DNA from: Siphonodentalium dalli
Lineage: Eukaryota; Mollusca; Scaphopoda; Gadilida; Siphonodentaliidae
Reading direction: 5' to 3'
Assembly (NCBI GenBank): GCA_032622095.1
Contig: CP136061.1
Coordinates: forward strand, 48,617,797 to 48,681,796
Length of the DNA: 64,000 nt
Position numbers and translations under genes: made by a program. Positions 11,902 to 26,900 of the stretch are shown here, one piece after another. Every line of letters begins with the position of its first letter. Within the stretch, counting starts at the first letter, position 1. The notes under the pieces were generated by a model. It saw nothing but the letters and a program-made list of their open reading frames with translations. It was not told the origin of the DNA and searched no databases.

Positions 11902-14900
11902 CTGAAATAAAATATTATGACAATTATTACATTTCTTGCAAATGTGTATAGTTATAGAGTATACTACATAAAAATAGGATTGTTTTCCCTAACTCAATTA
12001 AATGAATATGAGATTAAAATGGTTCATCATCACACTGGGTGAAGAAGGGACCAGCCTATAGGGCGACTTGGAGACCAAGCCTTGCAATAGGGTGTCTGTC
12101 ATTTGCAGAATGAGGTCCCCAGAGGGTGAATTTAGTGATGCTACCCCACATAGCAGGCTAGCATCACCAAATTCACCCTCTGGGAACCTCATTCTCCTTA
12201 CACCTCTGCAGAATTAGGTTCCCAGAGGATGAATTTGGTGATGCTAGCCCACTATGTGGGGTAGCATCACTAAATTCACCCTCTGGGGACCTCATTATGC
12301 AAATGACAGACACCCTATTTCAAGGCTTGTTTGAGACATCTTCTCCCTGAAATATTAACTATTTTTTTCCCAGAGAAAGGTTCTCTCTCATATACCAGTT
12401 TGCATATGTCCCAACACATATGTAAAATAGATTTACCGATTATAATGGTGTTCTTACTCACTATAATGGTTTAATATATTTTTTTTTTTATTCTTGTGTA
12501 GCATGATACTTATTGTATCATATAAGGGTGATGATGGGGTGTATATTGTACATCAGCCATTGTTACTTCTCCCTGACTACAGTCCACTTCTAGCCAGTGA
12601 CTTATCCCAGTTTGAAACCTCTTGGCTGGTCCCTGTGGTGAATGACATTTAACCCTTTACCCAACAGAAGGGCCCTGTGCCAATGCATTCTCTTATATAT
12701 GCGAGTCGACCATAAGTCGCCTCGCATATATAAGAGAATGCATTGGCTTAACACATTAAAAATTATAAAATTGTTAAAGAATGTAAGAAAAAATGGTAAA
12801 AAGTGTTAAAAAAAGATTTTTTTAGGCCAATGCATTCTCTTATATATGCGAGGCGACCTATGGTCGACTCGCATATATAAGAGAATGCATTGGCACAGGG
12901 CATAACTGTAACTATCACAATGTGATCAAGGAGCCGGTTCCAATGATATCCATATTTGTATGGTTCTATTGAGACAGACCGAAGATATTTTAGGCTGTTG
13001 AAGCTTTATTTGGCCGGTTTTGGCCGGTTTGTTGGGTAAAGGGTTAAAGAAAAACCTGGATCACGTCAGCAAGAAACCTTGGAGAAAAGAAGAACCCAAG
13101 CCACATTGTTCATAAGAAACCTGATTGATATTAAAGTGATGTGAAACACTGCGGTATAAGGCTGATCAAATAGAAATGGAGAATAATCTTGCTCAAAGTA
13201 GTTATTTTTACAAATATTATATCAAAATTGGCAACACACATTGTCATTCTTATATATTAATTAATTGCAGTGATTCTCGAAGGTAACATCATTTTTGTTT
13301 GTTTATCGCAGATTGTTGCGTCCCGAATCGAGAAGTCAATATTTACAATTGAGGGTAGTTCAGACGATGATTTCTGTGGAGTGGTACGGCCGATTTGCCT
13401 GAAATTTTCGGCGATGTTACTAAAATGCTACATAGCACCCGAATGCTAACTTATCAGTTTCACATACCCGAACAAATACATAATATGTCTTTAACATTTG
13501 ATGTCAGTTTCTTGTAGACACGGTCCAGGTTTATTTGGGTTCTGTTCGCTTGGGATGGAGATACAAATTGTACAAAGGTGAATTGAGATACAGAATGCTG
13601 AGATACATGTATCGTATCGGTCATATAATATTGCATTTCCTGATGTGTCCAAATGCTGTTTGAACTGTGACTATTTGCAGCTTCTACTGTGTACTTTTAG
13701 GTGCCTAATAATAGTGATGGGTGAACTTTTGGTTGAAATCAATAATAGTGATGATGGCAATTTCTATCTGTCATTTTACCAATTACTGTTAATTACTGTG
13801 TGGGGTTTAGAAAATATTTAAACTGAAATTTGAAAATAATGTTAGGAAATTAATTCCCTGCCGACCAGTACCTACCATACCAAAATAAGGCTCTATAGCA
13901 GAAGCACAGATTATTTTTATCTATGGCTCGGCATATTCACCTGAGGTATCTAGATATGTATTCATATCGTGAACCTTGTATCGGGATCATATCATGACCA
14001 GACCCATATCTCCTAGATCATGCCATGAATCTCTGCTAATGCGCTGAGATCATATTCCACCAGTATAAAAACTAGGAACGTTTTAAAGATTTGACAGGGA
14101 ACCTTATAAAGTCATAAACATAATGTGGGGAATATATTTCTTAGTTACTACTGTTCCTTAATAATATACTTCACTGTAGGTGAAGGTCCCAACACGAAAT
14201 TGCCGATTTAAATGACTTTGTGAGCGATTTTGCTTTGTGTCGCTTACAATTATGGAATTTATCCTGGGTAACTAATTCAATGTATATTGTGATTTAGGCT
14301 CACAAAAGTCAAAGAAAAGGTTGCAAGCTCTAGCTACAACTACCCACTAGTGTGAATTAGATTATTGAGGAACAAGTATTAACAAAGAAATATATTCCCT
14401 ATGTTGTTTTTTCAATGTTATGAAGAACGGGTCAGAAAATCAAAAAGTTCCTAGATTTTGTACTAGTGGAATATGATCTCTACAGGCGTTAGCCAGAGTA
14501 AAGATTCATGGCATGATCTAGTATCTCCAATGCCTGCTGTTTGTCCACAAGCCCGATTATAAGCCTTCGGTCTGAATCAGTCATAAACAAGGTTTGAAAT
14601 GACCTACTCTATTGAGTTTGTGTAGACAACATGACATGTGTGTTTCCTTCTGATCTAAGTAGATCAAGCTATGCGATGAAGGGATGACATATTTTCTACA
14701 TCAAACTTTTATTATTTTTAATGAAATAATAATGACTTCCATAATCTCCTGGACTAAATTCCTGTAAATTATTTTTTAACAAGAGCATGCCGTCGGGGCG
14801 TGGCATAATACGCCCGTTTCAAGAGTAGAGGCATAGGGGCATATCAATAGCATTGTGTACACATGGTGAATTGTCATCGCGCGGTGAGTTATCTTCACTT

Positions 14901-17900
14901 GTGATTTGTCTTAAGTGCTGTTTGGAAAGTTACGGTATTGTTTTGACAAAAAATATAGAGGGACGATTGAGCGGGGTAGATAACACTTTCGTATAAAGCT
15001 TATAAAAACACGAGCCGGCATGTGAACTTTATTCGGGTGCGTGTTCGCGATGTTGTTTTAATTTTCCGTATATATGCCCCGAGTGTCCCGTATTTACAAT
15101 CATTCATTCATTATAGTGACTCTCAGTTAGGCATATGCTGTATTCATTTCCAAACGATGTTCGTTTACGTGACATTTGGCAGGATTTCTGTGGGAAACCC
15201 GTTGCGCAAAATCAGAAACCGATTACATATACCAAATAAAGAGCGTTTAATTTGACGAGTCAGTCATGGTTACGAATACATACAATTGCAGTTAAAGTGG
15301 GGAGTATGTTGATGAATAATTCACGATGACAACTATTCTAATTCGAGTCCGTATTTCCTTCACCATGGCTCAATAAAGAGCATTCCATGTTAAGAGTTTT
15401 CCTAATATGGTACGAATAAAAAGAGTTTAATAAAGCGGAAATTGCTATGACAATGATGGAAGGATATATAAAGCATGCATATCGGAAGTTCATGTGCATG
15501 TATTGACCTGTATTGTTGTAATCAGTAAACAATCACTAGAACAACTGTTCTAAGTCGAGTCCCTTTACCTTGACGCAATAAAGAGCGTTCACTATTACGA
15601 TATATTGCGAATAAAGAGCACTTGAATATGTGATTCCATATTAAACCGGATTATTATCCCTCCTTCAAAAAGTGTTATATATGATTGGATGTTTAAACGA
15701 ACCACGGCGAACATTTATATATTTTATAACCCTATTGTTATGCGTAATTGACACATAGAGGTCGATTTATGACCTGGATATTCAATAGACCGCATCGCTA
15801 GAGTGCTAATTTTATAGGCCAATAACCATGCATAGATGCAGTGAATTTCCATCAGTGACAGTCGGCTAGATTGTTTTGGGGTGTGGGAAGCAATATTCCG
15901 AAATATATATAAACACCATATTGCCCAAATATATACATGATTCATAACCATGGAAAAATGACCTTATCATATCATATTGGTAATGAATGACTTGATTATA
16001 ATTGATTAAATCCGACAGCAATAAACCAATTTTGTGTTGTTTTACCGCGTTACGATAAATTAAAACGAAACGCTCTTTATTGACACACGACTAATGGCAT
16101 CTGGAAATTGGAATGTTTACGAGTTGATAATTGCCTAATAACTGTGCAAGTCTTCGCGTATATATGCAATCTTGATATGCATATATAATATAACTTGGAC
16201 TATTCCGGTAACGAAATAATATATATAAACACGAGCACGCGTTTATATAGATAAATGCGCGCAAAACTGAATAATATACGGGCATGGCTTTATAGTAACA
16301 ACACATCGCGATACATATAATAATAGTAATAATAACACGATAAAGACATTTAATTACGAGAAAGGCGATGTTTTCGGCGAAGTTTTGCATTCGCAGTGTG
16401 ATAACGCGACAATCTTCAAAGGCCGAGATCGACTACATGCAAACTTAAAATACCGCCGTCGCGTATCTATGCGTTGTCAATGAGTTACCACGTGATCGAT
16501 CACGTGCTATGCTTCTGTTTACATGTGACAATCACGTGATCGGGCTGATGATCACGTGACTTCGTCTACAACAAAATCTTCGGCTAACTTCGGAATTTTT
16601 TTTAATCGTTATAAAAATAACGATTGGCGGCCGAATATTAGATTATATGCGCCCAATGGACATTTTATATATATGTTATCGGTATATTGAAAGAAAATAA
16701 TATTGTTTTTTCAGGACCGTATTCCTTTAAGTTGAAATTAATATACCTTGTTACCAGTGAGAAATAACCACATCAACACTCCTTAAAATCTCAGTCGAAA
16801 AAGGGGTATAACTCATTCAAAATCATGTGGACGAAAACCATATTCGAACTTGATCTGTATTTTGGGGTGGTAAACTAATATACAAAATTTGGTACAGTTC
16901 ACTTGATTCAATCTAAAGTTATCATCCGGAAACCGCAAATCAGGTAAAATCTAAGTTGAAAAAGGGACATAACTCAGTCAAAATCATGCAGACAAAACCC
17001 ATATTTCGAACTTGATCTGTATTTTGGGTGGTAAACTAATATACCAAATTTGGTTCAGTTCACTTGATTCAATCTAAAGTTATCATCCGGAAACCAAAAG
17101 CGGAGGGACAACGGACGGACAACCCATTTACATAATACGACCGTTTTTTTCAAACGGACGTATAATAAGAGGTCTGGTCATTGTCGGTATACATAGGCAA
17201 TAACATATCATGACAGTATTCCAAGGTATTAGTTTTGTCTCAGTCTTTCAGAAAGTTCTGGACAAAAGAGCAGCAAATAAGGGACCACAATGTTACACAG
17301 TATAACTGACAAATATAACCTTAAAATCTTGTTTATTTGTGAATTTAAGCTTCTGAAAAACACCTTCAGTGGTGGAGGGGCCTGTGACCACTTTGTGCGC
17401 TGGGAGCCTGCAAAGCGCACATTTTGATCTTTAACGGAAGCCTTTATTCTGCGCTTTTACTATTTTTTCGTCTGTCTGTCATCTGCTCATTTTTCCTGGA
17501 CACACCCCCAAATGAATAATATACCATTCCAATGTATACTTTTATAAATGAAAGGGAGAATATATTCAGTATATAACATAGTTGTATAAGAGCGACGTAT
17601 TTTATCCCAAAGGGTTAACCAGATGCGTGAATTTAAACAAAAATTGTGTACAAATGCAAATATGTTTGGTAGTGAGATCTTTCACTGACATAATCACTAC
17701 ACCATAACGCATGACATTTCAGATAAGTAAGCTATACACTGATTTTGCAAAGTACTTAGATGAAATTAAAATATAATTATAAAGTACAGGTATTTTGGCA
17801 GTAATGCTATTTAGTTTGCGAATTGGAATAATTCGCAGAGCAGAATCGTGGGAACTATATTTTTTGCCGGAAGGGATGCGCGAAGTGGTTGTGTTAACTT

Positions 17901-20900
17901 TCTTTCCAATAAATTGATCGGCGAAGCCAGTCGCTTATTTTGAAAACCCTCCCACCCCCGTTTTTTTGTTTGTTTTGGGAATACACATTTGATTGATGTC
18001 TGCCCCCTTTTGGCCTACATCTATATGTGGTTATTGTGCCTCAAAAAATTGTCACCCACATGTTTGTATTTGTTACTACTAGTACTACATTTATTGTATC
18101 GACTTCCTGTAAATAATTATGTTTTTCTAAACAGGTAGCTATTAATGCATTCCAATTGTTGTCTTTCACTCTAACTCTGTGGGATAAAGAAAGGGTTAAA
18201 CTGAGCTTGAGAAAAGTCACATACATCATACATTTAAATCAACAAACCTTGGACACGATCCATATTTAGCTTTATCAAATGAAGAACTGCTTCCTGGGAA
18301 TGACTGATTGCTTTCAAAGCCAGAACTGCGTCGTCTATCCCATGATCGAGCCTAGAACAAAAAATATATATTAAAGATGCCCTGTCTGACCAACTCCAAC
18401 TTGGTCAAAATTTCCTAAGTAAAGATTCAGCTTACTAGGCAAAAGAAAGATGAAAAATACTTGCAATTATCGTCAACCACTTTTGGAAGACAGAAACATG
18501 GACACTCTTTATAGGAGGCAATCATTGTAATTTTTGCTAGGCTGACAAAACGTTGTGAAAAGTTGTGGTTTTATGGCATCAAATTGTACAGGGAATCTTC
18601 AATGCCGAATTTTCCACCTTTAATTAGATAAAATACAGCCTACAGGTAATAGATTTTGAAACAGGGTTCACCGTTTTCAGAAACTTTGGCCAAATTGAAA
18701 AAGCAAAATATAGGATCGTCGAGGAAACTAATATGCTAATAATAAAATAGGTCTAGCATGTAACGTATATCAACATAAATGAGAACTGATTCGCCTACAT
18801 TGTCTTATTTTGATACCGCAAAATAGTAAAGTATTGTCACTTGATTACCGTTCTAGCAGCTAATCATCATTGGTTTGATAAGTAATCATGTCTGACTTTT
18901 GATAAATTGTTAGTCATACAGTACAAAGGCGGGCAACTGCTGATTACGTGTCATGGAGATCTGATCCAGAAGTTATTGCTGAATATATCTTTAAACTTTG
19001 GGGCCATATTTTCCATTGGCTATTTGGCCACGGTGTGAACCAGGTTTTGAAAGCATTAGGAACATAAGTATGTACGAGTACCCATCACGGCCAGCTAAAA
19101 TAATACTTAGTACACCGGGAAACTCCACATAAAACCAATCAAATTAAAAGCAGAAAAAATTACTTTTAAAATTGCAATCAATGTATTTTTTGTTGCATTT
19201 ATGGGCTTATAAAATTGTAAGTGGCCCAACTGTGAACTTACTGTATAAATTTGCAAAATTATACCAAGTATGTTGTTCGGCCACTTACAATTTTAAAGCC
19301 CATAAATGCTACAAAAAATAAGTTGATTGCTTATAATTACGCCCCGGCACATTAATTTCAATATATTAGAAAGGATTATCTCAAATCTATCATGTATCCA
19401 GTTCAAACGATTGGACAATATTTTATCGGCCGATTTTGCCATTGAAGAAAATGGGCGATAAAAGAAGTTCAAGGCCGCGCAAGTTAAGATCTACTTGAAT
19501 GTAAATAAAATAAAACTGATGCAGAGGAACAACTAACAATTGTGTCATTAAAAATCACTTTTCAAATTGGAAAACATAAATTAGATACTATATGAATATG
19601 ACATGAATTGGCCTAATGCATTGACATTCTGCTATTACGCCGTCGAAAATTTAACTTCAAGTTTGCCAATTCGCAGTAGGTTGTTAACCATCTAATTGTT
19701 ACAGGTGAAGCCAGTTATCACCAAAGCCATGTTATTTGTCAATAGTTTGGAGATAAATTATTGTTTGACAATAAAAAATGCAACAAAGAGATCAGTTTAT
19801 AATTTGAAGCAAACACTTAATTTCAATTCACCCTCCGAGAAAGGATTGTTAACCAAGGACAGACCATAAACACTCCAGGTATATTCGCTTCGGGACAATC
19901 GACCCACGCGAATGTTAACCCTTCCCGAATTCCTACCTCAAGAGACTTTGCCACTTACATCTTTATTGAAAAATACAAGCAACAAGTAACTAAGGTGGCA
20001 TTATGACTTGTCCAATCAGAACAGTTTATATAGAAGGTGAGAAAAAGCTACCTCTTACCATCTATACACCAGTCCGTTCCAGTGTTAAAATTAAAGAGGA
20101 AAAATAGAGGTGTATTATAATTTGATAAAATGTGACTTACTTACAAAAGATTCACACTGGTCAGCAATATCGACATCGAATCAAATCTTGATTATTTGCA
20201 GGGCCCTAATAGATCAAATTAATCATGAGTGACTAAGTACCTCTGTTTCAATTGCGGGCTCGTATAAATTATAAACTTGAATTATCAAATAGTGAGTGAC
20301 ATAGTACCTCTGGTTCGATAGTAGGTTCGTATAAATTATAAACTCGAAGCCATTCATCTCCAGCCTGCTCTCGTAGTATGTGTATTTTCTCTTTGTATTC
20401 ACTGGAAGGTAAGCCTGGGTCATGTGCATGAGTGTTGGTGTGAGTTAGCTCTGAAATAAACATGTGGTTATCGTGAAGGGGAAGGAACGGTGCATAAGGA
20501 GTGGCGAAATATACATTAAATTTCACTTAATGGCACAGCATCTAAACAGGAATTTCATGACACAGCATCTAACCAGACGTTTAATGGCACAGCATCTAAC
20601 CAGATGTTTAATGGCACAGCATCTAACCAGATGTTTAATGGCACAGCATATAACCAGACGTCTAACCAGACAAATGTTGATTAAATAACACGTTTTGGGA
20701 AATTTTGTACCGTTTTGGGAAATTTTATACCGTAGTTGACAGCAGTTACAATTATTTTGTTGTAATTAATCAATTCTGATAACTAAAGCATATTTTGAAG
20801 ATATGTTGTTGTTGTTTAACTTGATGTAATGGGACCGTCTGATCGGATTGAGTACCTTTAACATATCAGTTTTATTTAAATAATAAAATAACTACCCTAC

Positions 20901-23900
20901 ATTAACCCTTTCATGGCGCGAGTTGCGCTGGTGCACCATTAAAGATCCTGTGCCAGTGCATTCTCTTATATATGCAAGTCTCCCATAGGGACCATCCCAT
21001 ATAATGCACTGGCTTGCAAAGTCAATGTAAATAAAAGTTAGGCCAATGTATTCACTACATAAGAGAAAGCATTGGCACAGGACTTTCACAATATTTCAGG
21101 AAGCTCCAAAGAAAGTGTTAAGGAAGAATTTGTTTTTCACCATCGCATTCTGTATGTGCAGATAATCCCACTGTGATGACCTCATCATCCAGCTGTTTCG
21201 CTCTGTAACTGTACATCACAATGAGATGTCATCACATCTTTTTATAACTTTGGGTAAATCATTATTCTGTTTCTTGACAAATTGTCAGTAACACCAAACG
21301 ATTTTTGTGTCCACGCTAATTTAGTTGAGCAAGAGGTGTAATGAGTTAAGCTTTGAATAGAAGGGTGGAGTATAATTGCCAGTGGTAATTTACCACAGGT
21401 TAGTTAGGCAATGTGATTTCATTGTGTCGCTTTTTGTGAATGCTATTGTATGCAGTTAGCAGCATGTGCTGAGGATTAAAGACATATTATGGACTTGATA
21501 TGGGTGCGTGAAACTGATCAGTTAGTATTCAAGATCTATGCCAACCGGGGGAATGTAGCATTCTACTAACATCGCCGAAAATTTCAATCAAATCAACCGT
21601 ACCACTCCATAGAAAACATCGTCCTAACTACGCTCAATTGTAAATATTTACTTCTCGATTCGGGACGCAACTATTGGTGATAAACTAACGAAAACGATTT
21701 CACCATCGAGAGTCACTGCATTTATTTAGTATATAAGAATGACGGCGTGTGTTGTCAATTTGGATATGATAATTGTAAAAATAACTACTTTGAGCAAGAT
21801 TTTCTCCATTTCTATTTGATTACCCTTCCGAAGTGTTTCATATCACTTTAATAAATTTGTCTTCAATTTTTACTGAATTCGGGAGAAACTGATCGGGAGT
21901 ATGGGAGATACAGCTGGATTTCGGGAGACTCCCACCTAAATTTTGAAAGAAAACATGTCTGACTAGGAACCAGTTTATTCAGCTAGAGAGTAGCTTGACA
22001 TAGAGTATGTGCTTATGTGTTTACAGTCAATTCCAGTTAATTGCATATCGTTTAAATGCATATTTCGGCTATTTGCATAAAATATGCATGCACCAAACCA
22101 TTTTCTCATAAAAAGACTATTTTTTAATCGTTTATTTGCATAAGGGTCGGACTCTATTCCGTTTTTATGCATACGAAAATCGCCAAAAATGTTGATGAGA
22201 AGGGGTAAAAAGTCACCTCATGGTGCCGAAATGATTTAGCTATTAAAGGGGTACTGTACACTAAATCCGACCATTTATGGGACCATATCCTTTTATACTC
22301 AGAATATATGCAATAAATGAATGAATTTGAGCTATGGATTAGTGCAAAATACACTCATGTGCTCTATGAACGATGCAAACAACATTGTAATTATAATGAA
22401 AATGAATTTATGACACCAGCCATTTATTCATTTTCATTATTATTACCATGTTGTTTGCATCGTTCACAGATCACATGAGTGTATTTTGCACTAATCCATG
22501 GCTCAAATTTATTCACTTGTTGCATATATTCTGTTGAGTATAACAGGATATGGTCCCATAAATGGCTGGATTTAGTGTACAGCACCCCTATACATTAATG
22601 GTATGGGCGTGGCTCACTAGCAGTCGAACAGACTCCTGTACCTGCCACACTAGAATGTTATGAACATCCGATTGAGTGAACTGATATAACTTTTGTTAAT
22701 GTGTATATGACTATACAAGATATAATTGTCCGGAAATGTATACTTGCTGAAGAAGCCTGCGGCATAAAGCTTCTTTAAAAGAGTGTTGTTTTCATTATAT
22801 ATATAGATAAGGGCTTGGAATTTATTTGTAAATAAAATAAGACGATTCGCAGTGGTGATATAAAGGTCATCAAATGGAGGAACTGAACATTTCCGAAAAT
22901 CTTGAATTCCGGCTTATATATAGGGTGTCACTACAATAACATGCATATATTTAATGCACAAATGTATGTGCATATTTCACAAATGTGTGTTGTTTCACAA
23001 GTTATCATTTATCTCCAGTCAACATCAGTACTAGTTATATGTAAAATTTAAAAATAATTGCACATGCTATTTATAAGTTATGTCAATCTATCGTAAATTG
23101 GTGGATGAATATAAATATTATTGTAAATCAATAGATACCGTCGTGATTAGGTTTTGGACTAGGAACCAGTTTATTTAGCTAGAGAGTTAGTATGAGATGG
23201 GAGTATGCGCCAATTCGACAGACAGATGAATCACAATGTAAATGGTAGTCTAAGTTACCTTTGACGTAAAGCAGCCAGTGAAATCGGTAGGGATCATATT
23301 GGTTTACATAAAAGTACAGTTGCCTTACTCTTCTATAGTGAACTGTCTGCCCAGATCCTAATTTTTCATCAATTTTAAATACCTTTCTGATATATAGAGG
23401 ATCTCACATGAGTTTCTATTTTATACGGAATTTATCAACCGAGTTCACTAAATTCGATTTGAGCCGAGGTTTACCGAGGCTCAAATAGAATTTAGAGGAC
23501 GAGGTTGATAAATTACGTATAAAATAGAACGAGTGTGAGATACCTTTTATCACATGATCAAATAAACCCGAAGCAACGCGAAATATTCATAGAAAACAAC
23601 AATCATAAACTACAGCGATCGCAAGTTATTTGAAGAACGCCGTGACGTCATCGCACGCGCTGATATTAAACGTGTCTATTACCGATAATTATGAAACTGC
23701 TTTTATGGCCAAATTATGTGATAAAAATCAATACAAAATGCAATATTTATCTGAAAGAGTGATATCTTACAGTCATACTGATGTATTATAATTTAATATT
23801 TATGTTAAATTATGCACAGAATAGCATATTTAAATTATGTAAACATTATGATAAAATATATTTTTCCCATTAAATTACCACTTTCAGTTGACAACACATA

Positions 23901-26900
23901 TGGTAAAAAAAATATATAATTTTTCCTATTTAATATATCTGGTTACTCTCACAATTGTGACATTTTATTATCGTCATTTAATGATTTTAGAAGTGTGGTT
24001 TATATTTCGTTATAGAAGAGTAAGGCAACCATACTTTGACGTAAACCTGTATTATTCCTATCGATTTCACCAGCTGGTTTATGTTGAAGGAAACTTGGGA
24101 CTATAAAAATGGCGGACGATAGAGTTGCTCACAATATTCCTAAACCAGGCATTAATGTCTGCATTGAGATACGAGTAGTAAATCAACCCATAATTTACTC
24201 GCAAATCCTGAGTGTTCTCATCTGACACTACATAAAATGTTTATTGTAGGTTGAAGTTTTGCAGCGAAAACATCAAATCAACGTTGAAAAAAGTTAAACC
24301 TGCTGGTAAAAGAAGTTTACAGACAATATTTCATACCACCATCAACAACGGTAGAGGAAACCGTTAAAATATGCGAATTATTTCTATTTCTTTAATAGAC
24401 TAATGAAAACATTTTTTTTAATACGAAATATTCCTGATCAATCTTCACTGGGTTGCATCTATTCCACATAATCATTAATAAAATATAAATCAGAATAGCA
24501 ACAAAAAGATCTATTTCAATATAATCATTGATGGGTGTATCCTTGAAGAGAATTATTTTTGAGTAAAATGGTTAATTAATGTTCAGTGTTAGTTGGAAAA
24601 TGAAATTACCTTCCTTTATCATTCCCTGATGGTTTTATTTAAGGGGAGATACACAGGTGATGGAGGCATTAATCTGTCATGGGTAGGGAATATGTCGCAG
24701 GGAAATTTGGGCCAGGAGAAATGGACCCTAAAAATAGGCTCCTGAGAATATTGGAATACGATCGAATAGAATACAGCACACTATTTGCGAATTGCATCAA
24801 TTACCAAATTGAATATATCAGTTCGGTGACCAGTAGCGATTAGCTAGAAAAATCCATTGTTTTGAGTCCAGTAAATAACCTATCATAACAGTTCCTCGTA
24901 TAGAAATCAGAAGATAACAAATTTTGTAATTGAAAATTTGCTGTAATTTATACTTTAGCTCCCAGAAAAGAAAGCAATGCTCTATGTCAGGAAATGAGAT
25001 AAAACAATAAATTCATAAATCAGAGGATATACACCCAAACACAGAGGATATACACCCAAACACAGAGGATGTACACCCAAACACAGAGGATATACACCCA
25101 AACACAGAGGATATACACCCAAACACAGAGGATATACACCCAAACACAGAGGATATACACCCAAACACAGAGGATATACACCCAAACACAGAGGATATAC
25201 ACCCAAACACAGAGGATGTACACCCAAACACAGAGGATATACACCCAAACACAGAGGATGTACACCCAAACACAGAGGATATACACCCAAACACAGAGGA
25301 TGTACACCCAAACACAGAGGATATACACCCAAACACAGAGGATATACACCCAAACACAGAGGATATACACCCAAACACAGAGGATGTACACCCAAACACA
25401 GAGGATATACACCCAAACACAGAGGATGTACACCCAAACACAGAGGATATACACCCAAACACAGAGGATATACACCCAAACACAGAGGATATACACCCAA
25501 ACACAGAGGATGTACACCCAAACACAGAGGATATACACCCAAACACAGAGGATATACACCCAAACACAGAGGATATACACCCAAACACAGAGGATATACA
25601 CCCAAACACAGAGGATATACACCCAAACACAGAGGATATACACCCAAACACAGAGGATATACACCCAAACACAGAGGATATACACCCAAACACAGAGGAT
25701 ATACACCCAAACACAGAGGATGTACACCCAAACACAGAGGATATACACCCAAACACAGAGGATGTACACCCAAACACAGAGGATATACACCCAAACACAG
25801 AGGATGTACACCCAAACACAGAGGATATACACCCAAACACAGAGGATATACACCCAAACACAGAGGATATACACCCAAACACAGAGGATGTACACCCAAA
25901 CACAGAGGATATACACCCAAACACAGAGGATGTACACCCAAACACAGAGGATATACACCCAAACACAGAGGATATACACCCAAACACAGAGGATATACAC
26001 CCAAACACAGAGGATGTACACCCAAACACAGAGGATATACACCCAAACACAGAGGATATACACCCAAACACAGAGGATATACACCCAAACACAGAGGATA
26101 TACACCCAAACACAGAGGATATACACCCAAACACAGAGGATATACACCCAAACACAGAGGATATACACCCAAACACAGAGGATATATACCCAAACACAGA
26201 GGATATACACCCAAACACAGAGGATGTACACCCAAACACAGAGGATATACACCCAAACACAGAGGATATACACCCAAACACAGAGGATGTACACCCAAAC
26301 ACAGAGGATATACACCCAAACACAGAGGATATACACCCAAACACAGAGGATGTACACCCAAACACAGAGGATATACACCCAAACACAGAGGATGTACACC
26401 CAAACACAGAGGATATACACCCAAACACAGAGGATATACACCCAAACACAGAGGATATACACCCAAACACAGAGGATATACACCCAAACACAGAGGATAT
26501 ACACCCAAACACAGAGGATGTACACCCAAACACAGAGGATGTACACCCAAACACAGAGGATGTACACCCAAACACAGAGGATATACACCCAAACACAGAG
26601 GATGTACACCCAAACACAGAGGATATACACCCAAACACAGAGGATGTACACCCAAACACAGAGGATATACACCCAAACACAGAGGATATACACCCAAACA
26701 CAGAGGATGTACACCCAAACACAGAGGATATACACCCAAACACAGAGGATGTACACCCAAACACAGAGGATGTACACCCAAACACAGAGGATATACACCC
26801 AAACACAGAGGATGTACACCCAAACACAGAGGATATACACCCAAACACAGAGGATGTACACCCAAACACAGAGGATATACACCCAAACACAGAGGATATA

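Larger units (their letters stand above)
14779..17165. repeat. Composite repeat bounded by acgcccgttt / aaacggacgt
   Basis: The left edge is caagagcatgccgtcgggg..ataatacgcccgttt and the right edge tacgaccg..aaacggacgtataata. This is the same edge grammar as 38130-41392. The right third (16788-17165) holds two copies of a roughly 175-bp unit with gggacataactcagtcaaaa and aaagttatcatccggaaacc. The middle (14823-16787) is unrelated sequence with a CACGTG cluster and AATAAAGAGC motifs. Confidence 0.5.

Noticed and set aside
11998-12192. ORF with [11 protein letters not shown]
   Set aside because: Lies on the palindromic MITE; similar peptides recur at every copy (35008, 43039, 43417).
15022-15255. 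77-aa ORF starting MNFIRVRV
   Set aside because: No family resemblance or splice context; probably chance.
18248-18351. Exon 16 read in the other open frame ([15 protein letters not shown])
   Set aside because: It resembles the VLKAI motif, but the true motif is in exon 13 ([15 protein letters not shown]). Phases from exon 15 and into exon 17 require the Ser-rich frame.
20464-20688. ORF with MAQHLTR repeats
   Set aside because: Translation of the 27-bp minisatellite.
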